Assembly (NCBI RefSeq): GCF_954871325.1
Contig: NC_088777.1
Span: 12,501,366 to 12,565,365, forward strand
Reading direction: 5' to 3'
DNA: 64,000 nucleotides
DNA from: Gordionus sp. m RMFG-2023
Taxonomy: Eukaryota; Nematomorpha; Gordioida; Chordodea; Parachordodidae
Shown here piece after piece: positions 1 through 12,200 of this stretch; within the stretch, counting starts at the first letter, position 1; each line of letters begins with the position of its first letter. The position numbers and the translations under genes were made by a program. Below the pieces are notes generated by a model that made no database searches, was not told the DNA's origin, and saw only the letters and a program-made list of their open reading frames with translations.

Positions 1-88
1 TATAAAAGTTTTACAAAATCAAATAAAATTATGCCCAGAGATGTATGTTTTACATAAATTATAATAGAAGAATTCATTATTTATATAG

Positions 89-208
89 TGTAGGCAAATG
101 AGATCTACTTATGGTGCAGAGCTTAAGATTAACATATCATGGCATATTAATGGCCTATATAATGGTTCTCTTTCAAAAGTTATTGGACTACTTCCTATGA
201 TGATTAAG
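89..208 (+). CDS. POLR1B: POLR1B exon (first visible, protrusion domain)
   Basis: Forty codons, phase 0 at both ends, between an ATAG acceptor and a GTAATA donor. It begins [12 protein letters not shown] and ends LLPMMIK, matching the family stretch that ends in (V)PIMVKS. The preceding exon is outside the window. Confidence 0.85.
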
Positions 209-3200
209 GTAATATCAAGATTTAATTTTTAAAAAAATGCTTAATTTTTAGTCAAATCATTGTCATCTTTCAAAAATTCATAAAGAAGAAGAATTGATAA
301 AATTGGATGAGGAATTTAGTGAATTTGGTGGCTATTTTATTATAAATGGTATTGAAAAATTAATCAGGCCTATATTGATCCCAAGAAGGAATTTTGTAAT
401 ATTTAAATATTATTTAATGGATTATATTTTATTTAACAAATATAATTTAATAGCACAAGAGTACAATTTTATTTCAGATTTATCACTTATTAAGATGATC
501 CTTTCAATTTATAATTTTAACATAATTTAAAACATAAAATTTTGGCCTCCTAGCTTAATAATTAGTGTTTATAAAAATTTCAAAACATTTTTGCCAAGAT
601 CTTAGGAAATCCTCTAGTGTAACATGGCTAATTAACAATTGTGAATTGTTCATCGATCCTGATCTTCTCATTTTTGGGACAAATATACCCTGGAGGACAG
701 ACCATTTTTTAAACTGATTTCTTAGCAATAGGACATAAGACTGATGCTATTTTAATGAAAATTTTAAAACTAATGTCCCAATACAAATTTTTAAACCTGA
801 AACACTCTTCTTTAAATTATAAACAATATATAATAAAGGAAAAAATTATAAACAAATAAAAATATATGAATCCAAGGAATCAAATATGTTATCATTATAT
901 AATATAAAAATAAATTGTTTTCATTCAATTGTTGTGATCTAGTATTTGAAAATTTAATCTACTCTTCACCCAAGAATCTGGCCTAATCAAACATTACACT
1001 TTTTGGAAATATTCAATATTTTTGCTTACCAGTCCTGTTTTTGAGGAAACTTTCACATAACACTGGCGTGCATTATATATGTAAATAATTTCTAACCATT
1101 CTGACAAAAAAGAAGATATTCATTGATTTATTCATATTATAATTTGTATTCCTACTTATATATTTTTTTAATGAAAATTTAAAAGACCAAAAGTAACAAA
1201 AGATTCTTAAAACACTGAGTTTATGATTTAAGAAACTTATATGTGTAAATTATTATAATATTGTTTTTCTTTTAATAAATACATTTGCAATATATTTATA
1301 TTCGTGGAAATGCACTTGTGATAATGACTTCTCGCATATACACCCGTGGCAAAAAATCGGCATAGAGGTTTTGCGATAAAAGCTACGCTATAATGGAGTT
1401 GCAATAAATGTTTCTCTAATATGTATTCGCTGAAATAAATTCGCGATATTGCCTTCATTATAAATGTTCGTAATTGATTTCGCGATATGATTTTTGCTCT
1501 AAAATTCTTTCGCGCTAAACTATATTCGCGATAAAAGTTTCGCAAAAATGTGTTTCTCGATGAAATATTTGCTGAATTGACCTGATACGCATTTACAGTA
1601 GTAGCAATTACTATTCGTCAAACCATAAACATCCAAATAGTTTTTTATGAGAATAATGTCAAATTTTTAGCATTATAATTCAAGTTCATTTCATTTTTTA
1701 TATAAAATATCACGTATTTTTAAAAGCCACGTTCATTTTTTCATTTTTGACCTCTGACTCTGAAATCCCAGTAGTCTGTTAAACGGCTCTATTTTTAAAA
1801 ACGACAAACCAATATTTTAGCCAATAAATATTACACAAGCCTCAAGATTTTGTTAATAGATGACCTAATTTTTCTGCCATCAATGAGCAAAATCTCGAAT
1901 CTTGGGTTATATATTTTGGTTAAAATATTGTATTAGCCGTTTTTAAAAATCGAGCCATTTGACGACACTACTCACTCAGGATCTATTCTTTTGGTAGGAG
2001 GCTAAAATCTTGGATTTAATAATTTCCTATCAAAGTTGGGAGGTTCGTGTTAAAGGGATCTATTTATTTATGGAATTGCTTTTAAATGTTTTTTTTATAT
2101 TAAATTTAATTGCTAAATCACATCGACAAATTAATTTCGAAATTTTTTGATAAATTAAAGCCAATCGCTCTTATTAGGCCCACATGGAAGAAAAATGGGA
2201 TATGTTACACTGAATATGGGCTCGTCTATAATTCTGTCAGAAATGAACACACCTATTCAGTGAGCTTTAATTTTCATATAATTAACTACAAATAAAAATT
2301 AAACATAAGATTATTTGTATTGTCTACCATTACACAAAAACTGAAGCACTATAAATAAAATTCGAAAACACTCGGAAGAAAAAATACTGAATGCTTAGAA
2401 TTATTAGTATTGTTAAAAAACCCGATTCGAATCGATTTTTAAAAATTTTTAGCCAAAAGAATATTATGTAAGCCTGGAAATTTTGCTTATAAATGGCAGA
2501 AAGATTTGGATATCTATTTGCTAAATCTCGAAGTCTGTGCATAGTAATTTTGGCTAAAATCCTAATCGGGCCGTTTTTAAAAATCGACCCAGATCGGGCT
2601 TTTGAACAACACTACTTAGAATGATCTTTTAAAGATTATAGGTGGGAATTGTTACTGATGAGTAATTTTAATATATATAAGCGGAGATGTTTAAATTTAA
2701 AATTAAAATGCTAATAAATCGCCCAGAATCAAACCGAATTTTTTTTTAAAATATATATTTTTGGGTTCAAAATCCTAAATGCTTTATCTACTTAATTTTT
2801 TTTTAAAGATATGGGTATAAACGTCACTTTTATATCTTTTCTATGATGTATAGAAAAACTTTTTCTACCCTTGACCTAGGGTGTATTAAAAAAAACTTTT
2901 TCGGCCCTTATTATGAATTTCTTATGAGATCCCACGACATGTTTAATATTAATACCCTTTTCCCAGCGAAAGCATTTGTTTTCTGTCCGTACGAAAACCA
3001 CAATATCAATTGGTAATATATTGGTTGCGATGACATGTAATGGAAACATTTTAATGAGCACCCGTCATGGTTGACATTCTTGGTATTGGCTTGTTGCAGC
3101 ATTCTTAGTAGTGATGTGGGCAGTATTTTTTAATCTTTAATATCTTAAATACTCATACATTGGTTTTTATTGTTCAAATGTGATACATTGGCCATGACAT

Positions 3201-6200
3201 ATATGAGTGAAAAAAAGACTTCATTTTATAATTACTTGGCTCTGTTTTGACGGTCTCATTGATTTTGGTTTCATCATTAGGTAAATAACCTTTATCGGAT
3301 AAGGTGTCTTGATCTATTCAATATTTGGATGCTACTGTAAGACTAAAATTGGACAATGAGGGTGATATCTATGAACATTTGTAGGAAGTCCCTTTCTATG
3401 GTCTATCTGATGATCCATCTTATTTTGTAATTATAATTAGACAAAAAAACGAATGATTATTATACTTTATCCGCCATACGACAGACACAAATGGGTGCAA
3501 CGATAAGAATGTTGTGATCACTTCTGGACCCATAGCCCCTAGACAGGTTATCATGGATGCAATCTTTCTTATGCATCGTATACAGGTCTATAATGAGCCG
3601 TAGTCATCTGCAACATTAAAAAAATTTATTTTTTTAAGTGCTTCAGTTTTTCCTCTATCTAAATCTAATTTAATTTACTTCTTATTATTTAATTATAATA
3701 AATATTAAATGTCATAAATAATATGTATATATTTAAAAAAATATATATTAGAACATGATCATGCATTATCTTAACAATGGAAGCATTGTGGTCAGCCTGT
3801 TTTTCCAGAATCAAAAATTCACCCTTCCACTTATACCAATTTTAAAAGTTTTAAAAACATTTCATGATGATTATTTTTCCTATACGCTAATAACACCATT
3901 CCAGGGATCCAAACCGAAACGAATATCGGTTCCGGTTCTGGTTCGGATAAAAATAACGGTTCAGGTTCGGTTCGGTTCGTAAAAATTAAAATATCGGTTC
4001 GGTTCGAACCTCTAAAAACCGGTTTTTGAACACTTTTGTATTCAAACCTACATTCGAATTATGTATAAGGGAAATATTTTTTTATTATCATTAATTTAAA
4101 AAATACATGTATAAAACCTACATTTTTATTAATTGCATATTATAAAATAATATTTAATTTATAAATATAAAAATAAATATCAATGATTAATTTTAATATG
4201 AACAATATTTTACTTTTTTTTTACTTAAATTTTTTTTATTAAGCCGCGCAATTAATATATTTTCAAAATTCGTCCCACTAAAATTACATCGGAGATAGTA
4301 TAAATTTAATTGTTGAAAAACATTTTTCCACAGTCCACACTAACTTGGGTAGCCTGCATTGACAATGATATCAGATTTGATATGTGATTTATAATAATAT
4401 TTTGGAATTAATTTTTCTCTAAGCATTAATTTATAAGCTTAGAAGAAAATGTTGTTAAAGGACAATTTACTAAAGTTTACAAAAATTATGACCGACACTT
4501 ATCAAACAAACGTGATTGATGATTTTAAAATAATTCGAAAAATTGAAATTTTTTCAATATACTAATAATAACTTACATATTATTTTATAAGCACAAAATC
4601 ATGAGGCCCAAACCGGTTCAGAGGCATTTTAGCGGTTCGGTTCAGGTTCGGTCAGAATTTTTTTAGCGGTTTAAGTTCGGTTCAGGTTCGGTCAGAATTT
4701 TTTTAGCGGTTTAGGTTCGGTTCAGGTTTGATAAAAAATACCGGTTTTTAGCGGTTTAACGGTTCGGTTTGGATCCCCGCACCATACTCTAAATGTACAA
4801 CCTAGGATAGTTAAATCATCTCTATTTGTAAACCTAATTTTTACAATTTTTATTAAAGCTTTGCTTCTTTAAACTTTATAAAATTAAAGTTTTTATTTGT
4901 GTATATTAATACTCGAATTTTTAGACCATCTTTCTAAAATTTTGAGTTATAATATGAAAAATATGCTTTATTGCAACATTGAAATCCCATAATTATTTTA
5001 ATTTATATAATTTACCACATTTTTCATATCTGCTTACTATGTCTTCCAAAATAAATCAATTTTATTTCCTTAGACTAAGAAAAATGGAAATAAAAAAAAG
5101 AAGAAAGAAAAATATAAGGAAATTTATTAATTCTTTTAATACTATAAATTATTTTGGTTCAACCTAATATATATTTCGTTGTTGTATTGTAAACTTTACT
5201 TACATACAAACCTATTAATAAAATACTTTATTCATTTATAAATATATAATTTGTACATTTGATTTTTTTTAACAAGGCCCTCTCGAACAAAACGGATAAA
5301 CGGCTTTACACCGAATTGGTAAAGGGTCAACCTATTTATGAAACATCAGTATCTTCCTCGGGTGAGAAAGATATCCACAAGTTTTACAAAAGTTGCGTTT
5401 TGAACATGCTAAGAAAATACAGTCTAACCCTACATAATTCCTCTACTATTCCTACCTCTTTCAAGAACAAATTAAAATTTGAAGAATTGATGCCCCCAAG
5501 GACTAAAGAAAGGAATGAAAGAGATAAAGCCCTTAGTTTGATAGGTTCCCAGTTTAGGAACAAAATTTTGCCCGTAACCCCGAACCAATTTAACAAGGTC
5601 AATTTGCTTAATCCGGTTAATATCAGGCGGCATATAAAAGCTAAAAAAATTTTAGATTCTAGAGAAAACAAGGAAAATTTAGAAAGTGATTTTGATTTGA
5701 ATACCCTAGATCCTGTCAGTATGAAAGATTTGGAAGACGAGATAGTTGGGAAATACTTGTTGGAGTAAAATAAAATAATTTAGATTTATTATATTTTCTT
5801 TTCACTACTATGGGTTATGGCTTAATCGGAGCGGATTTATCGATCTAGCTTATTTTAACAAATATTTGAAAATTAATTAACATGGAAAAACTCTCAATTC
5901 CTGATTGCACAAACCCTTCAGTTAAGCCCTTGCTTATGATATATTTTACGTTTGTAATAAAATGTTTATTAATTCACATTTAATATGAAAATATTTTATT
6001 ATACTTTACCTCACTATTTATTTCAAAAATGGTCGTTATAATTTTTTTATAGTTAAAATAAATAAAATGTATTACTGATAAAGATCAATCAACAAGGGTC
6101 GAAAAAAGAAATTATGTTGAAATATTATTAGGTTTTCTATTCAAAAAAGAGAAAAGTCTGATCCCAAAAAGGTCCTATCAAAAAAGGAAAAGAATTTATT

Positions 6201-9200
6201 TCTTATAATCTTTAATTATCTTTTCTTTTTTAAAACAATTTCTTTTTTCACCCTGTTATCATTTTTTATTTTTCCTTTTTTCTTCTTTATATCATTCTAA
6301 TTACAGGAAATAAATTCGTCCCCACCCTCTGGTTTAGTTTAAAAAAATCGAATATTTCTGTCAGTTCCGGTCCGAGATTTAAGGTCTGCAGGTACTTGGA
6401 TTATATTAGAAAATAATTTACCTATCGCCTGTTTTTGTGGTTCAAATTAATTTATTTTAAGAATGTACAACCATTAATTTATTTTCCGCGATATATCCAA
6501 AAATTAATTTTACCTACTATAGCGGCTTAGGAATCGAAGGGCAAATGTTGATTTTTTTTTATTAAACACTGATATAAAATACACTTACCAAAAACATAAT
6601 TATAAAAATACACGACCTAAATAATATTTTAAGAGTTTTTTTCCCCCAACAATCATGGCGTTCGATATAGTTTTATATTTAAATCTCGATTGGCAGTCCA
6701 AACTCTTAGAGTATTTAATGAAATTCTTCTTCTTCTTCTCCGTTTTATGGCGATTTCCAGGTTTACCCGGTTAGGCCAGTTTTCCCTCTGATTTTTCTTT
6801 TCCATTTTTGACGGTCCTCAGCATCAATACTTGTAAGATTCATGTTTATCATATCCACCGCTATCACATTTGTCCACGTCATCTTGGGTCTTCCTCTAGG
6901 TCTTGATCCTCCTACTTCCATCATTGTGCATCTCTTTACCCAGTCATCTCTTTTCATACGTTCAGAGTATTTAATGAAATGAATGTCAGATATTTTTATC
7001 GCCAAAATAAATTATGAAATTGTATTAACAAAAAGAAAAAATCTAAATGTATTTTTTATTTGTTTGTAAAACACAGCAATGCCCTTCTCCTAAATTTCGA
7101 TTCGGACATGGACAAATTTTACATGTTAATATACATGACCCAAAAAATTTTCTCCTTCGCCAAAAATAAATGCTGGCCCGAGCACGTTGATGGACCTTCC
7201 ATGCAAGAAGTATTGCTACCGGGTCAAGTATTTCTCATTCTTTTAAAGCAAAAGCTGATGGATTACATATTTAGGTTATAAATGAATTATGCATTGGTTT
7301 GGGGAAGGGGGGGGGCGTATAATGGGAAGGGAAGGGTGTGGAAAAACGAGGAGAATGATATGAGGGACGGAAATAATGAAGAAAATATATATATTGAGGA
7401 AATAAAATTTAAAAAAGTCATACATTCTTCTCTCTAGGCTCAAGCAAATTTTGCTCAAAAAGGTTGAAAATATTCATCCCACCCTCTACGATAAAAGGCT
7501 TTCCAAAAAATGGGTCAAAGCGGAAACGCAGGATGTCAAAACGGAAACGCTAGATATCAAAACCGAACCCGATAATAAAACATTGAATGTAAGTTTAATA
7601 ATAATTAAAAGATTATAATAGGTAACATGAATTTATATTTATCTCCGTTTACTTGAAAAATGTCATGTATAATATAAGGCTTATGCATGTCATAATAACT
7701 ATATAATATTTGTGGCGTGATATTATATAAATTCCTATCTAATATAATTTACGAATTTCATACTATACTTTTCAAACTAACCAGAATGATACGCAGTAAT
7801 GTAACATACACATTACGCTACTGATTAAGTGATCATATCATAACCTAAAAATGGTTAATTATAAAAATAAATTAATAACCTACGAAATCATTCCTTAAAG
7901 AAACAAACAAATAAATGGCCAACTTCTTTGTATACATTTACCCAAAACTCACGACGAGGAAAATAATAAGAAATTTAAAATAATAAAGCATGGAGAAAAA
8001 TTATAAAAGGAAAAAATAAGTTAAAGAAATAGAATGTTTAATATCCAGTGCTAGATTAGTTAAAAGGCTCAATTTAAAAAGGTGAACCCAATATTTTAGC
8101 TAAAAAATATTTAAGCAAGCCTGGAGATTTTGTGAATAGGCGGCAGAAAGGTATGGGCATCTATTAACGAAATCTCAAGGCTTGTATAATATTTTTGCGA
8201 AAATATTGGGTCAACACTATTCAGGGTGGTATGCTAGCGTTATTGTAATGGCGTTCCTTTTTTTTGAGGAAAAAGAAATGTAATTGGTTAATTACGTTAC
8301 GAGTATCACTTTTAGTAACTACATTAATCTTTTTTTACAAAAAAAATGAAATTTTTTAGCCAAGTTTCAGATTAAAAATTTAAAACATAGCATTTTATTT
8401 TTGCAATTTTATTTTTGAACATTTACAGCTTCATTTTTTTTTCTTCAAATTTTATCAAGAACCGGGGGATCAAATTAATATTAATTCCTGGATAAATGAA
8501 TTTATACTATCCTATATTATTATTAAATTTACTAAAAGAAAAATTTTATATTTGAAAAAATCTATTAACGATAATGTCACTTCCTCCCATCCTTTTTTAA
8601 AGTAATGAGAGAAGTAAAAAAAAGGTTTACAATGATATTAATGTTGTTAAACTGCTAACTCAATATTTTAGCAAGGGATATTAGAAAAGCCCGGAGAGTA
8701 ATTTTTGGATATCTGTTAACAAAATCATTTGGCGAAAATATAGAGCTAACCGTTTTTAAAATTCGAGCCGTTTAACAACATACCAATCAATAAAGTTTTA
8801 AATTTAAGCAAAAGTAACGTATTTTAATAAGATGCACATGCTTCTACATAATATTAGCAAAAAGCATTTCTTAAAAGTTTTACACATACATTTTAATTTA
8901 TCACCTTAAAAGTGACCTATAATTTTTACATTTTTTATAAATAAATTTTTTTATAGATAACATCCTTATTAATATTTTTATCTTATTGCTTTTCCTTCAA
9001 TGAACGAACCTAAGATCAAGCCAGAACCCAAAATCTTACAAAAAACTAACGGTAATGCTTCCATATACCAAGAACTCATAACTAACGAGTTTGTCTCGCA
9101 ATGCTTAAGCCTTGTCAGTCCGATTACCAAAGGGATGGAATATTTTTTCTCTACTGGCAATTTGATCTTTAAAGAAGCTACATCCATTCAACAGGTATAA

Positions 9201-12200
9201 TATTTAGATTTTTTTTATCATTATTATAAATATGACTGTTGTTAAAAGTTACTTTTGAAAAGTGACTATTTTTATGTTATATCAACATAAAGTTAGCCAA
9301 TTACAAGTTACATCCTTAAAAAATGTAACTACTTATTAGTTAGAAATCGCTTAAAATTGGTCTTTAAAAATAAGATAGGACATGGCCCGCTCACAATAGA
9401 CCGACCATTATAGCTGACAAGAAGATAAATTATATACTCTGAAGAATAGAAAAGAGAAAGAAAAGAACAAAATAAACATATAAAAAATGAAACTTTTAAA
9501 TATAAATTATTAAATTTCTAATATATTTAAGACATCTGGTTACACCATTATAGCCGAAAAAATAAACTACGCCCGTTACTTGAGCCACTTTCGCAGCGTC
9601 CACCGAGGTTCCCACATGGCCAAAACTCGCATCTCTTCGATTCGTAAGCTTTCTCCCGACTCCTGGGGCTATCTCTGTGCTGTGCATACTCCAGATGGAG
9701 CACCTTGTGGTCTGTTAAACCATTTTACCTCGCTTTGCAAGGTTGTTTATTTTGTTTCCTTCTTTCCATTTCCTTCTTACTATAAACTATTGGCAAAAGA
9801 TTTTTCCCCACAAAAAAACATAATATTTGTTGATTGTCGGGTTATATGAAAACAAACTTCAAATACATTTATTAATTGGAGATGCTGCGACATGCCACCC
9901 TTTATAGGCCAGAAGCATGCCAAACTTATTATAAAAAAAATATCTATTTTTTAAAAAAGATATTGTAATTTTAAGATAATATCTTTTACCCAGGATAAAA
10001 TACTATTATCATAGCATCAGGTCCTAAAGCATGTCGGTGGGGTTTACTATTGGAATGGCCGCCAATCTTTCAATAATTGTATGCTTTACCGTAAAGCTCT
10101 TTATGATTTGTTTGAGATACCGAGGGTCTCTGCATATCGGCTACAAATTGATATACTGAGGGTCTTTGCATATCGGCTACAAATCGATATAGTGAATGTC
10201 CCTGAATATCGGGAGATTTTGAGGTTCTCGGCATATTGGCTACGAATTTCTAAGCCAAACGTTTAGTTGATTCCCGGTCCTCGGTATTCATGGACTCATG
10301 GTTGCCGATTTTGTTTCCAATTGGATAAATGAATATTGGTCCTCCATTTGGGGGGAGGGAATGAAAGCACTGCCCCATCATATGGTCTTCTGACTAGTAA
10401 TTGTCGTTACTTTTTTAAATCTCACTATTGGGCGTTTCTTTCTCGAAGGATTGAATCTCGTCTTTTATAAAGGATATAATTTCTAGGCCTGTATTCTTGG
10501 TCAATTAAATTTAGTAGGTGCCTAAGTCTACCAACTGGAAATTAGTCTCCGCTAGCAATAGTATCAGCAGACAATTGGAAGTTATAATCAAATTTGACTA
10601 ATTACGGTAGTGATAGCACAAACGGACGATTATGTTGTAATTCACAGTGGACAAATTATATTAAGATATTTTAAATTAAATTTATCTTACAAAAATTACA
10701 ATTTTTTCCAATTGTGATTATGATGAGTTAAGAAAAACTTTATTTAAAATTAATCACAATATTTATTATCATTCCTAATCAGTAAAGTTTATTACAATCT
10801 GATTAACCGGAATATAATAATATTAGAATTTTCAATTTACTTTTCTTTTAATTGTAGTAATGCGTGTATAAAAAGAAACTTTATTTAAAATTAATTAACT
10901 AATTCATTATTATCCCTAACCAGACACATTACAATATGATTAACCGGAATGTAATAATGTGATTTTTCTTCTTGAATTCGTGAATATAATATACCAGAAT
11001 TTAAAACACTAAAATAATAATTTCCCCTTTTTCTTATTGATATAGAAATGTCGCCTATAAAGCATAGAGAAAAAAAAAGGGAAACTATTTATTTAGTGTT
11101 TTATACTCTGGTATATTATTGCCACGAATGCAAGAATAAAAATTACAATATTATTACATTATCAGATTGTAATATATGTTACTGGTTAGGGATGTTAATA
11201 AATATCGTTAATTAATTTTAGATAAAGTTTCTTTTTACACACGCATTACTACAATTTAAGAAAAATAAATTGAAAATTCTAATAATATTATATTCCAGTT
11301 AATCAGATTGTAATAAATTTAACTGATTAGGAATGATAATAAATATTGTTGATCAATTTTAAATTAAATTTGTCCTCTGTAAATTACAACATACAATCGT
11401 CCGTTTGTGCTATCACTACCATAATTCGTCAAATTTGGTTATAACCTCCATTTGTCCGCTGATATCATTGCTACCATGTGAACTAACTCTCAGTTGGTTG
11501 ACTTCGGCACCCACTAAATTCAATTGACTTTAATGCCCAAGAATACTGGGCTAGAAATTGCATCCTTTCAATCCTTCGAGAAAATAACTACCAATAGTGT
11601 AATTAAAAAAAAGATGCTACAATTGCTAGTCAGAAGACCATATGACGTGGCAGTGCTTTCATTCTCCTAAAAAATGGACGATTACTTATTTCCCCAATTA
11701 AAATAAAATCGGCAAACTGAGTAGGACAGCTTAATAAATAATCATTTTTCATAAATTTGCTCTGTTATATTTTTAGTGTTTTATTTTTATCGGAAACCTG
11801 TAGAGAACAAAATTTTAATCCGTATTTTCTATATTATATCTTATCGCGGAAAAATTCGTTTTTCTTTATATAATACATTACCTAAAATTATGGTTGTAAC
11901 GCGAAATCAAGATATTGCAGGGAGTAGTCAGCCCCCAGACAATCTCCTTACTCCCGACAATTCGTTATCAGTAGCTACAGATAACATGGCATCAATCACT
12001 CAGGCCATTCAAGCCATCTCTCAGCAAATGCAAAACATGTCGACACGCATGCAAGCAATTGAAGGAGCGCGCCGCGAGAGATCACCATCGAACAGAAGCA
12101 ACATGACATCTACGCCCTATATCCCGCCAAATAGGAGCAGGCCGCAATCTCCAGTTCTACAATTGCCGGTCCAACAAACGCCAGCAAGACCGCCGCCCGC

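Larger units (their letters stand above)
396..2160. other. POLR1B intron, non-coding
   Basis: AT-rich intron with no exon recognised between conserved flanking exons. It holds a degenerate CG-containing repeat stretch near 1290-1570 and a ~200-bp MITE at 1770-1972. The rest shows nothing I can name. Confidence 0.7.
7589..9014. other. POLR1B intron with two MITE family A copies
   Basis: Non-coding intron between two conserved exons. It holds MITE copies at 8058-8215 and 8641-8785; nothing else recognised. Confidence 0.6.

Noticed and set aside
294-530. Open frame starting at an ATA-upstream Met that includes [15 protein letters not shown] as a complete small gene
   Set aside because: It is a POLR1B exon read through its donor at 396; the sequence after PRRNF has no similarity and is AT-rich intron.
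1237-1545. Minus-strand frame of 102 codons
   Set aside because: It coincides with the degenerate TTCGCGAT repeat; composition follows the DNA repeat and no family is recognised.
5384-5671. Minus-strand 95-codon frame
   Set aside because: Antisense shadow of the POLR1B lobe exon.
10081-10266. Open frame with repeated YRLQIDI segments
   Set aside because: The repetition comes from the underlying 36-bp DNA minisatellite, not from a protein repeat with coding constraint.
11776-11889. N-terminal extension of the gag-like ORF from 11776
   Set aside because: Most of it lies outside the duplicated arm and is not preserved in the second copy; the shared Met at 11890 is the better start.
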